From NCBI GenBank assembly GCA_963697995.1, contig OY969110.1, positions 682,001-746,000 of the forward strand: DNA of 64,000 nt. Reading direction: 5' to 3'. The translations under genes and the position numbers were made by a program. The DNA is from MFD00082-c5 sp963697995. Lineage in GTDB: Bacteria; Chlamydiota; Chlamydiia; Chlamydiales; JAJFMB01. The notes under the pieces were generated by a model, which saw nothing but the letters and a program-made list of their open reading frames with translations, did not search any database and was not told the DNA's origin. Below, in pieces: positions 44,372 to 53,407 of the stretch (the stretch's first letter is position 1; each line of letters starts with the position of its first letter).

Positions 44372-45342
44372 ATTTTTTTCCTAATAAAAGATTCAGGATC
44401 CTCTCCATCTTTTAAAACTTCGGCTTTACCCCATTTTTCTCTAAGATCTGTCACCATTTGAGTTCTTGTTAAATAAGCAAATCCTTTTCCTGCACAAAAA
44501 TCAACACTATTTCCCTTGACTTTGAAACTAAACATCTTTGAAGTAAAGCAAGTGCCTTGCCATTGAGACAGATTCGAATACCCTTCAGTTATTTCAACAT
44601 AACTATCGCTAAAATTCAAAACAAGTTTTGGCCCTAAAAGAAAAACAGTCCCTCCCACCTCAGTCGATGGAACCCAAATCCTTACAATTTTAGAGAGTCT
44701 CAAAATACCCGCTTCACCATTCCACGAATTTACAGCCCCATCTTTCAACAAGAAATCAAACATCTCTTTTAAAACGGGGTGTGCTTTTTCAGCATCCCTT
44801 CTAAATTTATCGATTTCACTCAATGAAGAAACAGAATCTTTTCGAACAGACTGCGTATCCCCAATGATTTGAGCAAGCTCCTCAAGTTTTTTCTTCTCTT
44901 TCTTTAAATAATCATCTGAGATATCAAGATCACCTACTGGAATTCCGATTAACTTAGCAATCTCAGCTCTTTTAACTATATCCAAAGCCTTAATCTTTAT
45001 ATGTAAAATCTTAAGTTTCGTGGCTTCTTCAAATTCTCTTTGAAGATCCCCTTTTTGAGGCTCCACTTTTTTAGGTGCATTTTTTTGTTCATTAATGACT
45101 TTTGCAACATAACTAAAATGAGATTTATAATTTGATGAAAAAAAACCGTGCAAATAATGAATCATTTTTTGAATAAAAACAGAAACTCTTTCAATTATCC
45201 GTCTTATTCCTTTTTTAGGGGGTATTTTTCTAGGATCATAATGCGTATATCCCTTACGCCCAAAGTTTTGAATTAAAATCCTCAAGTAAGGATCGTCAAA
45301 GAAAGAGGTGCCCAATTTAAAGTCTGAATTCGTTGTCATTAC
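44368..45342 (-). CDS. Hypothetical protein upstream of ung
   Basis: The open frame reaches 45417, but MTTNSDFKLGTSFFDD at 45342 is the more natural start (preceded by GAAGGTAATG). About 324 residues. A short amphipathic/hydrophobic helix at about 60-75 (IQKMIHYLHGFFSSN), a Lys/Glu-rich coiled-coil-like middle and a beta-rich C-terminal part (GGTVFLLGPKLVLNFSDSYVEI). No motif recognised. Ser/Thr/Asn-rich N-terminus without a Sec signal is compatible with a T3SS substrate. It overlaps ung by 4 bases. Confidence 0.65.
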   Translation of the reverse strand, partial: VMTTNSDFKLGTSFFDDPYLRILIQNFGRKGYTHYDPRKIPPKKGIRRIIERVSVFIQKMIHYLHGFFSSNYKSHFSYVAKVINEQKNAPKKVEPQKGDLQREFEEATKLKILHIKIKALDIVKRAEIAKLIGIPVGDLDISDDYLKKEKKKLEELAQIIGDTQSVRKDSVSSLSEIDKFRRDAEKAHPVLKEMFDFLLKDGAVNSWNGEAGILRLSKIVRIWVPSTEVGGTVFLLGPKLVLNFSDSYVEITEGYSNLSQWQGTCFTSKMFSFKVKGNSVDFCAGKGFAYLTRTQMVTDLREKWGKAEVLKDGEDPESFIRKKM

Positions 45343-45468
45343 ATTACCTTCGATTGAAGTGAAAATAAGCTTATACGATTGACTAAAATTTAGCAAAACT
45401 CTTAATATAGGGCGCAAAAAAAAATGGTTTTAGCCTTTTTTTTTACCACTTAAAATTAGGATTATTTC

Positions 45469-45729
45469 ATGAACGATGATGATGTCATACACAATGATGT
45501 GGTTCGTTTTATCAAAATCACGAGAAAAAAAGATGGGATGTTTGCGCATTTCAGAGTGAAAGGGATAAAAGGGGGATCAGTATTTAGTACGACGATAGAT
45601 GTTGATATGGCGGCAGCGGAGGTTGATCCTAGCGATCCATTGGAGAAGATCATCGAGCAGTGCGCAAAGCTTGCGATCAAAGAGTGTCAGAAGAGAGATC
45701 TTCGCTTTGAGGGTCTTGCTGCAATTTAA
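45469..45729 (+). CDS. Conserved small hypothetical protein, 86 residues
   Basis: Begins MNDDDVIHNDVVRFIKITRKKDGMFAHFRVKG and ends with a helix rich in Glu/Lys. An AGGATT site precedes the ATG. A beta-hairpin followed by a helix is predicted. Codon use is noticeably G-rich compared with neighbours on this side. Not recognised; it may be a short basic-acidic cytosolic protein kept in chlamydiae near ung. It lies 7 bases before tRNA-Pro. Confidence 0.7.
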   Translation: MNDDDVIHNDVVRFIKITRKKDGMFAHFRVKGIKGGSVFSTTIDVDMAAAEVDPSDPLEKIIEQCAKLAIKECQKRDLRFEGLAAI

Positions 45730-45736
45730 GTCTTAT

Positions 45737-45811
<75 letters not shown>

Positions 45812-45882
45812 TTCTTTTTCATTTTGAACTAATGACATCTTAAACACCTTTTATAGCCTCTAAATCCTGAAAAAACACTATC

Positions 45883-46124
45883 TAGTCGGCCCTGAAAAAG
45901 TAAGGGTTCCTTGAGATAAATTTGCAAGGTTTATTTATATGGCAATGAGAAAAGCTTAAAAATTTTGCGAATGGAACACGCACTCTCCAAAGAAAAAGTG
46001 ATCCTTTTGCAACAAAAAAAGTGGTGAAAGACGCTTCCCCCCTTGAGGGGTTTGGTGAGGAGTAAAACGCATTTTTTGTCAAAAGGGACACTTTTTATTG
46101 GAGAGGACTTTTTCAGGGCCGACT
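45883..46124 (+). mobile_element. MITE-like element, full copy B (242 bp)
   Basis: Copy B carries perfect 18-19-base terminal inverted repeats TAGTCGGCCCTGAAAAAGT and ACTTTTTCAGGGCCGACTA. It is in the opposite orientation to copy A (10842-11119) and lacks about 35 bases present there. The internal inverted pair CTCTCCAAAGAAAAAGTG / CACTTTTTATTGGAGAG and a CCCCTTGAGGGG hairpin are clear. It has no coding capacity, so movement would need a transposase in trans. It fills most of the gap between tRNA-Pro and the RlmD-type gene. Confidence 0.9.
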
Positions 46125-46135
46125 ATTTATCCTCA

Positions 46136-47209
46136 TCAGGCAGACTTAAAATCACGTTTTTTTTCCCAACACGTCAAAAGTTCAATGTGATTTGTTCCTG
46201 GAAAAAAAAGGTACGCCTTACCAAAGGTTTGAATAAACCCAAGTTCTTTTAGCCTTAATGCATCTCTTTTGTAAGAGGTGAAGCCGCAAGAGATATAAAA
46301 CAGCTTGTTTAACGTTTTAGAGGCCCCTAGAGCCTCAATCGTTCTAAGGTCAAGCCCTGACCTTGGCGGATCGACAATAATCACGCTATACCCATTTATT
46401 AGCCCTAACCACTCCTCTACACATCCAATCCTCATCTCAATTGTTGTGGTTAATTTTTTTTGGGTCTCTAAAAAAGGCTTAAGCACCGATGCATGACTCT
46501 CCACACACATCACCTCATTTCCCCCCTGTGACAAAACAAATCCAATAACCCCAACCCCCGAAAAAAGATCGAGTATTTTGCCCTTTTTTGGAATTAAGTT
46601 TTGCAAATCGAAAAGAAGCTTCTCAAACATTTCAGGATTGGCCTGGGCAAAACTTCCAGGATGGTAACTTATAGGACACCCTAAGTAATACTCCACAAGG
46701 TAGGGTTTCCCAAAAATAAGCTCCCAATCAGAGGTAAAAATCACGTTAGTTCTCGTCTTATTCCGGTTAACCCAAAGGGAGTGAAGCGGCAAATGGGTCG
46801 GATACGAAGGAAGCTCCTCATTGAGAACTAAAACTAGCTGAACCTCTCTTGTGTGCCTCTCAATATGCAGTTGAATATAGCGAAGCTGCCCTTTATGAGA
46901 TGTCTCGTCGTAGGGTGAAATATTTTCTTTAACACACCATTTGTTTAACTCATCCACAATTTTATTGATCAAAGGGTTGTGCACTTTACAAAAAGGGATC
47001 GGAAGAGTGGTATGAGTTCCCCTCTTAAAAAGGCCTATGCCCTCTTTTCTCACAGCAAGTTTAGCTTTTGTGCGCCAGTGAAAAAAAGAACCTGTCTCAA
47101 ATGTAAAGGGGTAAAGAGTTAAAGCTTCCTTTAAAACCGGCGGCTCTTCTAAACTTGTACTTTGGGTACACCCGGAACACTCGCTAAAATGAGGACAATT
47201 TAAGTCCAT
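46136..47209 (-). CDS. RlmD/TrmA-family 23S rRNA (uracil-C5)-methyltransferase, short paralogue
   Basis: The 357-residue protein lacks the N-terminal TRAM domain of RumA. It begins with NCPHFSECSGCTQ, a cysteine cluster like the 4Fe-4S site of this family. LDLFSGVGVIGFVLSQGG (SAM), IIVDPPRSGLDLRTIEAL and the catalytic region FYISCGFTSYKRDALRL follow. The family transfers methyl from SAM to C5 of uracil in 23S rRNA or tRNA. A second, longer member is at 55086-56324. Its start is exactly at the first DnaA-like box of the origin candidate. Confidence 0.88.
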   Translation of the reverse strand: MDLNCPHFSECSGCTQSTSLEEPPVLKEALTLYPFTFETGSFFHWRTKAKLAVRKEGIGLFKRGTHTTLPIPFCKVHNPLINKIVDELNKWCVKENISPYDETSHKGQLRYIQLHIERHTREVQLVLVLNEELPSYPTHLPLHSLWVNRNKTRTNVIFTSDWELIFGKPYLVEYYLGCPISYHPGSFAQANPEMFEKLLFDLQNLIPKKGKILDLFSGVGVIGFVLSQGGNEVMCVESHASVLKPFLETQKKLTTTIEMRIGCVEEWLGLINGYSVIIVDPPRSGLDLRTIEALGASKTLNKLFYISCGFTSYKRDALRLKELGFIQTFGKAYLFFPGTNHIELLTCWEKKRDFKSA

Positions 47210-47440
47210 GTGGAAAACCTGTCGATAAAATGTTCATAGCCACTAGGATAAGCTTGTTCACAAAATTTGTCGACTTTTTGTTCATACCTTGGTTATTGTT
47301 CAAAAGGCGTGGTTTATTAACCCCTTATCGACAACTTATCGACAGGTTTTATCTACTCTATAAGCCCACTGTTAGGTTATCGACATTTCCACAGCCTCTA
47401 AAGAAGACAAAGAGTATATATATAAAGAGTTATTCTTATG
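47209..47440. other. oriC: Candidate replication origin (oriC) with DnaA-box cluster
   Basis: TTATCGACA occurs four times: 47325-47333, 47336-47344, 47377-47385 and, inverted, 47220-47228. A consensus DnaA box TTTTCCACA is at 47209-47217 (minus strand). TTGTTCACA (47255-47263) and ATTTCCACA (47385-47393) are near matches. An AT-rich GTATATATATAAAGAG (47414-47429) could be the unwinding element. The interval is intergenic and lies at the point where the + strand changes from C-rich to G-rich. No dnaA gene is adjacent, which is usual in chlamydiae. Confidence 0.75.
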
Positions 47441-48070
47441 AAACGATTGAATCCTGATTCCTTTTTTGACCTATCAACATTTGCTCATAAAGAGCTTTTT
47501 TTAAATCTTTCCCTTGTCTTTGATGTTTTGAAAAAAATCCCCTCTTATTTAAAGACTTATCCTCTTGGCAAGATTGAGGCAAAAGTTGAAATGGGAGCCA
47601 CATTAATCAACCCTCATTTGATTTCGATTGGTAAAGGTTCTCATGTCGAGGCGGGAGCTTACATTGTAGGTCCTTGTTTGATAGGTGAGGAGTGTGAGAT
47701 TCGGCATGGCAGTTATCTAAGAGGAAATGTCATTGCGGGAAATCGGTGTGTTATCGGACATGCAACTGAAATAAAAAATGCGCTTCTTTTGGATGATGTG
47801 AAGGCCGGCCATTTTGCTTATGTGGGGGATTCTGTTTTGGGCAATCGGTGTAACTTAGGAGCCGGAACTAAACTTGCCAATCTTAGGTTTGATAAAAAAG
47901 AGATCGTTATTCATTTAGAGGGGGAAAAAATAGCGACTGGATTAAAAAAATTAGGCGCTATTTTGGCAGATGACGCACAAACGGGTTGCAATAGCGTCAC
48001 AAATCCTGGGACCTTTATGCGGAAGGGTAAAATCTGTTTACCTCTCTCAAACATAGGTGGTTTTATTTAG
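47438..48070 (+). CDS. Left-handed beta-helix acyltransferase-like protein (GlmU C-terminal-like)
   Basis: A 210-residue protein of hexapeptide repeats: INPHLISIGKGSHVEAGAYIVGPCLIGEECEIRHGSYLRGNVIAGNRCVIGHATEIKN. This matches the left-handed beta-helix of GlmU-type acetyltransferases, including the H-x-x-E-I-K-N motif. It lacks the N-terminal pyrophosphorylase domain of GlmU. It likely acetylates a sugar nucleotide or sugar 1-phosphate. It is next to ispA as in Chlamydia (CT629-CT628, from memory). The substrate is uncertain. Confidence 0.85.
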   Translation: MKRLNPDSFFDLSTFAHKELFLNLSLVFDVLKKIPSYLKTYPLGKIEAKVEMGATLINPHLISIGKGSHVEAGAYIVGPCLIGEECEIRHGSYLRGNVIAGNRCVIGHATEIKNALLLDDVKAGHFAYVGDSVLGNRCNLGAGTKLANLRFDKKEIVIHLEGEKIATGLKKLGAILADDAQTGCNSVTNPGTFMRKGKICLPLSNIGGFI

Positions 48071-48093
48071 CCCTTTTGTGTTACGATACTCGT

Positions 48094-48960
48094 ATGAATT
48101 TTTTATCTCAAGCTGTCAAAACCACTCAATTACAAATTGAAGACAAAATCCGAGCCTACCTGCCTCTTTTAGGAGAGGAGGGGCCTTTAAGAGAGGCTTG
48201 TGGTTATGCCCTTTTGAATGGGGGGAAACGGTTCCGTCCAGCTCTTGTTTCTTTGGTTGCCAAAGCTCTTCACTCAAAAGCTGATGTCTCTTTTGCAGGT
48301 CTTGCAGTTGAGTGTTTTCACTCAGCAAGTCTTATTGCAGATGATTTACCTTGTATGGACGATGAGGAGGAAAGGCGGGGAAAACCGGTTCTTCACAAAG
48401 TTTACAACGAGGCGACAGCAATTCTTGCGACATATACCCTAATAGCTGCCGGCTACGACTGTATAGCGAGGGCTGGTGAGACTTTAGGTGCCTCAGATGT
48501 AGCTTATTGTAAAAGAAGCGATAAAATCACCCTAGAGGCCTTAAAATGCGTTACAGACAATACCGGAATTTTGGGCGCATCGGGTGGTCAGCACTTAGAT
48601 CTTTTTCCACCAGATTTGTCCGAGGAGACCATTAAGAAAATTATTAAGCGAAAAACCATCTCCTTGTTTGAAGTCGCTTTTGTTTTTGGGTGGCTTTTTG
48701 GAGGTGGGGACATGAATCGTTTGGATGAGGTGAAAGCTTTAAGTAGTCATTTCGGTATGGCTTTTCAGATTGCTGATGATTTAGGGGATATTGTGCAGGA
48801 TGGGGAAAATGGGTGTCAGATCAATTTTGCTCTTCTTTTTGGCAAGGAAAAAGCGGTCGCTCTTTTTGAAAAAGAGCTTGAAGGGTATAAAGATTTACTC
48901 AAAAAATTAAAAATCGATTCGGTAGAGCTTTTAGCTATTGCTGATTTTCTAAAAATTTAA
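48094..48960 (+). CDS. ispA: Polyprenyl diphosphate synthase (geranyl/farnesyl type, IspA)
   Basis: About 288 residues from MNFLSQAVKTTQ at 48094. The first Asp-rich motif DDLPCMDDEEERRGKP and the second ADDLGDIVQD bind the Mg2+-diphosphate. GGKRFRPAL and GASGGQHLDL also fit the trans-prenyltransferase family. The short-chain length pattern suggests farnesyl or geranylgeranyl diphosphate for quinones and undecaprenyl precursors. The N-terminal extension MCYDTR is not needed. Paired hairpins follow before recA. Confidence 0.93.
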   Translation: MNFLSQAVKTTQLQIEDKIRAYLPLLGEEGPLREACGYALLNGGKRFRPALVSLVAKALHSKADVSFAGLAVECFHSASLIADDLPCMDDEEERRGKPVLHKVYNEATAILATYTLIAAGYDCIARAGETLGASDVAYCKRSDKITLEALKCVTDNTGILGASGGQHLDLFPPDLSEETIKKIIKRKTISLFEVAFVFGWLFGGGDMNRLDEVKALSSHFGMAFQIADDLGDIVQDGENGCQINFALLFGKEKAVALFEKELEGYKDLLKKLKIDSVELLAIADFLKI

Positions 48961-48961
48961 G

Positions 48962-49018
48962 GGCGTGTTATAAAACACGCTGTTAAATTGTACATGTTCA
49001 CTTCAAGTGAACATGTAC
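48962..49018. terminator. Tandem hairpins between convergent ispA and recA
   Basis: GCGTGTT-ATAA-AACACGC (about 48963-48980) is followed by a perfect 13-base inverted repeat GTACATGTTCACT / AGTGAACATGTAC around a TCA loop (48990-49018), with AAATT before and TTTAA after. The symmetric layout suits a bidirectional terminator; the long perfect palindrome could also be a protein-binding site. Confidence 0.7.
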
Positions 49019-49029
49019 TTTAACTGATT

Positions 49030-50076
49030 TTAACCAACAGAAACAGGTTCTGGTTTTGCAAGCTTAGAGGGGTTTTCCTTTAGCTTTTGGATGATTAATC
49101 CTTCAAGCTCTTCGAGCATTTGAGGATTGTTTTTAAGTTCATCTCTCACGGACTCTCTTCCTTGTCCGACTCTATTGCCTTTGTAGCTAAACCAGGAGCC
49201 TTTTTTATCGATAATTCCAAGTTCTACGCCCATATCAACAGCTGAACTTGTGCGAGAAATCCCTTCGTCAAAGAGGATATCAAACTCAGCGGATTTGAAA
49301 GGAGGAGCCATTTTGTTTTTAGCTATTTTGACTTTAGCTCTGATTCCAATCTCGTTGTTATCTGCCCCTTTAATTGTCGAGGCGCGTCTGATCTCCATTC
49401 TCACTGATGAGAAGAATTTTAAAGCTCTACCCCCAGTTGTCGTCTCAGGGCTTCCGTAGATTACGCCAATTTTTTCTCTGATTTGGTTAATGAAAATAGC
49501 GCATGTGTTGCTTCTTGACAGTGTCGCTGTTAGCTTTCTTAAGGCCTGTGACATCATTCGTGCTTGAAGCCCAACAAAGGAGTCTCCAATTTCACCCTCA
49601 AGCTCCGATTTTGGAACAAGGGCTGCAACTGAGTCGATGATGATCACGTCGACAGCGTTTGATCTTGCGAGGGTCTCGGCGATATTGAGCGCTTCCTCTC
49701 CGTTATCTGGCTGGGAAATTAAAACATCGTCTAGTTGTACGCCAAGTTTTGCGGCATAACCCGGGTCAAGTGCGTGCTCTGCATCGATATAGGCTGCAAT
49801 ACCACCGTTTTTTTGGGCGCTTGCTACGATGTGGAGGGCAAGAGTTGATTTACCAGAAGATTCCGGTCCGTAAAGCTCAACGATACGTCCCCTAGGAACT
49901 CCCCCAATTCCAAGAGCTACGTCTAGAGCGAGTGCCCCTGTTTTAATGACGCTGATCTCTTTTGTCGCAGAACTTTTTCCAAGCGACATGATGGCGCCAT
50001 CGCCAAATTGTTTTTTTACTAAATTAATTGCAAGCTCTAACGCTTTTCTTTTATCCGATAATTCGGGTTGAGACAT
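49030..50076 (-). CDS. recA: Recombinase RecA
   Basis: The start is 50076 (MSQPELSDKRKALE) behind AAGGAAT; the frame extends to 50094. The 348-residue protein has Walker A GPESSGKSTLALHIV, VDVIIIDSVAALVPKSELEGE, LRKLTATLSRSNTCAIFINQIREKIGV and the C-terminal acidic/DNA-binding part. It drives homologous recombination and the exchange that can expand the tandem arrays seen nearby. It is convergent with ispA; the MORN lipoprotein gene precedes it (CT650-CT651 order, from memory). Confidence 0.98.
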   Translation of the reverse strand: MSQPELSDKRKALELAINLVKKQFGDGAIMSLGKSSATKEISVIKTGALALDVALGIGGVPRGRIVELYGPESSGKSTLALHIVASAQKNGGIAAYIDAEHALDPGYAAKLGVQLDDVLISQPDNGEEALNIAETLARSNAVDVIIIDSVAALVPKSELEGEIGDSFVGLQARMMSQALRKLTATLSRSNTCAIFINQIREKIGVIYGSPETTTGGRALKFFSSVRMEIRRASTIKGADNNEIGIRAKVKIAKNKMAPPFKSAEFDILFDEGISRTSSAVDMGVELGIIDKKGSWFSYKGNRVGQGRESVRDELKNNPQMLEELEGLIIQKLKENPSKLAKPEPVSVG

Positions 50077-50099
50077 AAATAAATTCCTTATCATTAAAA

Positions 50100-51365
50100 T
50101 TAATCAAGAGGAAATCCTCTTTCGTAAGTGACTTTTTGAAGAAAATGCCCTTCGGGGTCAAAAAGGGTAGCCATTCCTGCTCCTAAATCGACGATAGATG
50201 TTGGGTATTTTTCCCCCATTTTAAAATACTCTCCTTTCACAAGCTTATTGTTGTCATACTCTTCGATAAGCATAAGGCTACCATCTTTGTACCACGCTGT
50301 TGAAAGTCCAGACTTCATATTGTGGCTCATCTCTCTTTGGCTTTCTTGCTGCCCGTTCTTATACCACGTTTTGACAATTCCTTGAACCTTTCCTTCGTAC
50401 CAGTTGATTGAAAGAAGGGGTTGTCCTTGAGTTTTAGGAAAATATTCAATCTCTTCGCCGTGTTTTAGGCCCCCTTTGACACTGTAGGTTCTAATAAGTT
50501 CCCCGTTGATGTTTAAAACCTTCACGAGTCCCTCTTCGACACCATTTTTAAATTCGTGCAATTCAGCAATTGTTCGTTTTCCAAAGACGGGGCGTGTGCC
50601 GTTTCCGTTGATAATGGAACAAATCGGTTCGTTATCAAACGAGAAGTAAGTTCCTGAAACAAGATCCCCTTGATTGTAAAACTCCTCTCCTGCGATTCTA
50701 TCGGTGCCACTCCAAAATCGGATCGCTTTTCCATGTTTTTGATCGCTGACATAATTTGTTGATTGGAGAAGCTCTCCCGTTTCTAAAAAGATATCGTACG
50801 CCCCTTCAATTAAGTTTTTATGAAAGGGGATCGATTTCCAAATTTTGCCGTTTGGATGAAAATAGAGTGACGTGCCCTCTAAATCCCCTTTTGAGTAGTT
50901 GATTAAAGCGCATAAGTGTTGATTTTCATCATAGGCTTTATTCGTCCCTTCAAACACATACGTTTTTTCAGCTGCAAGGGTCAAATCGGCAACTCCTCCA
51001 ATCACATTGGCTTCAAGACGGGGAGTGCCGTCTGCATACCACTCTAAGTACTTGCCAAAAGCTCTATTGTTTGTCACTTCAAGGTATTGTTTTGGCTGCC
51101 CGTTTTCGTGATAACTTGTGATAAGAGCGTGTGTGTTTCCGTTTGGATCTCGTCCAAAAATCCTAAGGACTTTTTGGTACGGTTGATTTTTTAGGAAGTC
51201 TACACACTCATACTCCTTTAATCTTTCAACTGACCCTATCGTTTCGTTTAAACCTTCTCTATCGATAATGTTGATGCTGATCAAGGTTTTTGATTGATCT
51301 TGAGGTGTTGAGTTAAATTTGCTTGCACAAGAGGTTAAAAGAAGACAGAGAAGAAGCAGTCTCAT
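50100..51365 (-). CDS. MORN-repeat lipoprotein
   Basis: The 421-residue protein has a short signal with lipobox LLLTSCASK. Many copies of a MORN-variant repeat follow: YHENGQPKQYLEVTNNRAFGKYLEWYADGTPRLEANV, YFHPNGKIWKSIPFHKNLIEGAYDIF, WYKNGQQESQREMSHNMKSGLSTAWYKDGSLMLIEEY. The pattern (Y/W)xxxGxxxx...GxxxxW is typical of YwqK-type MORN proteins. They form beta-hairpin surfaces, usually for binding. The lipid anchor puts it in the envelope. The overlap with the PilO-like gene start shows one operon. Confidence 0.88.
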   Translation of the reverse strand: MRLLLLCLLLTSCASKFNSTPQDQSKTLISINIIDREGLNETIGSVERLKEYECVDFLKNQPYQKVLRIFGRDPNGNTHALITSYHENGQPKQYLEVTNNRAFGKYLEWYADGTPRLEANVIGGVADLTLAAEKTYVFEGTNKAYDENQHLCALINYSKGDLEGTSLYFHPNGKIWKSIPFHKNLIEGAYDIFLETGELLQSTNYVSDQKHGKAIRFWSGTDRIAGEEFYNQGDLVSGTYFSFDNEPICSIINGNGTRPVFGKRTIAELHEFKNGVEEGLVKVLNINGELIRTYSVKGGLKHGEEIEYFPKTQGQPLLSINWYEGKVQGIVKTWYKNGQQESQREMSHNMKSGLSTAWYKDGSLMLIEEYDNNKLVKGEYFKMGEKYPTSIVDLGAGMATLFDPEGHFLQKVTYERGFPLD

Positions 51366-51982
51366 AGAAATTCCCGTTTTAAAAGTTTTAAATTAAGAAG
51401 GAAGGTATCGGGTTTGCCTGGAGTGATTTTTTTATCGAGTTTAAAATCGAGGATAAGGAGCTGGGGAGGGTTTTCTTGAGGCTCTTCGTCGCTGATTTTT
51501 TGGTTCTCGATACGAGCTAAAATGCGCTGAATATCTTGTGTGTTGACTTCGATTGGTTTTGTCAGCGTCTCAGTCACCTCTTGGAAAAAAGGAGTGCTCT
51601 CGACAACCCCTTCAGAAAAAGTCATGTGATTTTCGTTTTTTAAGAATTGAAGCCTTTTTTCGATCTCTTTATCACTTGTAAAATTTTTATTTTGTGTGAT
51701 TTTTTTTAATTGTTCGATTTCAGGTTTTAAAAAGGTTAAAGGTTCTAAATGCTTATCGATGTAAAAGTGATCGCTATTTTTGAAGTAGTTTCTCACAGCA
51801 ATATTGTTACTTTGTCTACTTTCATAGTTTAAAATGGTTTGAGCGGTCATTTCAAGTTGTTGCGACAAGTCGTTAAGTTCCCCATTTTTTAACCAAAAGT
51901 TATAGAGCGCAAGAAGGAGGGGAAGAAGACCAAGAAGAGCTATATACATGATCAGGCGATTTTTAGGGATTTGTTGAAACAT
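51362..51982 (-). CDS. PilO-like inner-membrane protein
   Basis: The 206-residue protein has a single N-terminal membrane helix (NRLIMYIALLGLLPLLLALYNFWL), then a periplasmic coiled coil and a small alpha/beta domain ending FLLNLKLLKREFL. Size and plan match PilO/GspM proteins, and it follows the PilM/PilN-like gene by 6 bases. Similarity to named families is by plan, not by strong motifs. It may support a type II secretion/type IV pilus-like assembly platform. Confidence 0.65.
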   Translation of the reverse strand: MFQQIPKNRLIMYIALLGLLPLLLALYNFWLKNGELNDLSQQLEMTAQTILNYESRQSNNIAVRNYFKNSDHFYIDKHLEPLTFLKPEIEQLKKITQNKNFTSDKEIEKRLQFLKNENHMTFSEGVVESTPFFQEVTETLTKPIEVNTQDIQRILARIENQKISDEEPQENPPQLLILDFKLDKKITPGKPDTFLLNLKLLKREFL

Positions 51983-51988
51983 GAAAGG

Positions 51989-53407
51989 TTACATCCCCCC
52001 TTGTGAGTAGTTTGTTTTATCTTTTAAGATAAATGAGGTGCGGTATTTTCCCTGAGAGACGCCCCATTTCACCTCGTTTTTTAGGTCGACTAATGGGTTT
52101 TCTGTGATAAGAGCATCGTGGAATTCCCTTGCGTTTTTAGCAGAATCGGTCGTGAATTCTAAGTCGACTTTTGCTTGATACCGCTCTTTCTTTTTTTCTT
52201 TATCCGGGCGTTTAAGCAAAGTGTAGTGGAAGTTTTCAATTGAGATTAGTGGAGTTACAACTCCTGTTGCTTCATTGGTGTTGACCACGTTTGGGTGAAG
52301 GGTAAGCCAGGCCAAAACATCCGATACTTTTGGTAGATTGGGTTGGAGAGGAAATGTTTCCGGCTGACTTTTTACTTGGTTTTCTAAAAAGGTCGTCAGG
52401 GAGGCGATCTGGTTGGGGTTTAAGTCTCGAAGGTTTTCTGGTAAAGAGGCGTTTGGGTGTGTTTTTAGGTAGTTTTGTTCAAACTCTTTGTAGACTCTGT
52501 GAGAGAGGGCGACCTCTTCGATGAGGTGCTCTTTTAAAGAGTCCTCTTTAAGGGTGAGGTACCTATTTCCAAAAAAGAAAAAGGCTAAACTTAGGAAAAG
52601 AGCTGAGGCGAGGTAGGTGAGAAGAGGCTTTTTCAATCTTTTCCAAGGGTTTGGGTAGGAAAACTCTTTTTGTCTAAAGTTGATTTGATCAGAGGTGTTA
52701 GGGAGGGCTTGGAGAGCAAGTCCTATGCAAACGGCAAATTTTTGAAGCTCTTTTTCGGTTAAATCAAATCGGGGATTAGGTTTCGGAGGGGTGGGGGATT
52801 GAGCTAATTTTTCGGTGAGTTTTGCAGAAAGCCCCTCGATTTCGGCGCCCTCTCCTGTCATTAACGTGTCGCCAAACTCCTCTTTTTTTAACGATTTTTG
52901 AAGGGCAAACACTGTTTTGGTGATCTCCATTTGCCACTTATCGATCAGTTCTACCGTTTTTGGAGAGGTTTCAGGGTGTAAATCTTCAATGTTGAGGAGT
53001 GGTTTTTCGCTCTCTTTGAGGTAGGTTTCTGTCAGTAAATGGGTGTTAAGAGGAATCGATTGTGCAGCTATCAGTTTCCCCATTTTAACGAGGATAATCG
53101 TGGTCTCTGTTAAGCCTAAATTGATGACGAGAAACGGGTAGTCACTTTCGTGGAAAAGATTGGCAAAACTCACAAGAGCTCCGCTTGTCGTACTTACAAC
53201 TTCTGGCTCTATTCCAAGGTGGGTCCACTCAGCAAGATGCCCTTCTAAGTATTCCCCTTTTGTTGCAAGAAGCGTGAGGTGTGTTCCCTCTTTATCCTTA
53301 TCAAGAACGATTCTGTCGATAAGAGTCTCGTCTGAGGGGTAGGGAAGAAGAGGTTCTGCTTGAAACTCTAAGACGGCATCGACATCTTTTAGTTTAGTCA
53401 GCTTCAC
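51989..53407 (-). CDS. PilM-PilN-like (GspL-like) protein, main part after frameshift
   Basis: A 472-residue frame that opens at a GTG. It starts mid-domain in an actin-like PilM fold (VLEFQAEPLLPYPSDETLIDRIV, YPFLVINLGLTETTIILVKMGKLIAAQSI). Next comes a membrane helix at about 260-282 (LLTYLASALFLSLAFFFFGNRYL), and a PilN-like periplasmic coiled coil and domain. The missing first 85-90 residues of the actin fold are encoded in the +1-shifted frame at 53394-53675. Removing one A from AAA at 53408-53410 would give RPLEVKLTKLKDVDAVL. A GspL-like fusion for a secretion/pilus platform is inferred. Confidence 0.72.
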   Translation of the reverse strand: MKLTKLKDVDAVLEFQAEPLLPYPSDETLIDRIVLDKDKEGTHLTLLATKGEYLEGHLAEWTHLGIEPEVVSTTSGALVSFANLFHESDYPFLVINLGLTETTIILVKMGKLIAAQSIPLNTHLLTETYLKESEKPLLNIEDLHPETSPKTVELIDKWQMEITKTVFALQKSLKKEEFGDTLMTGEGAEIEGLSAKLTEKLAQSPTPPKPNPRFDLTEKELQKFAVCIGLALQALPNTSDQINFRQKEFSYPNPWKRLKKPLLTYLASALFLSLAFFFFGNRYLTLKEDSLKEHLIEEVALSHRVYKEFEQNYLKTHPNASLPENLRDLNPNQIASLTTFLENQVKSQPETFPLQPNLPKVSDVLAWLTLHPNVVNTNEATGVVTPLISIENFHYTLLKRPDKEKKKERYQAKVDLEFTTDSAKNAREFHDALITENPLVDLKNEVKWGVSQGKYRTSFILKDKTNYSQGGM

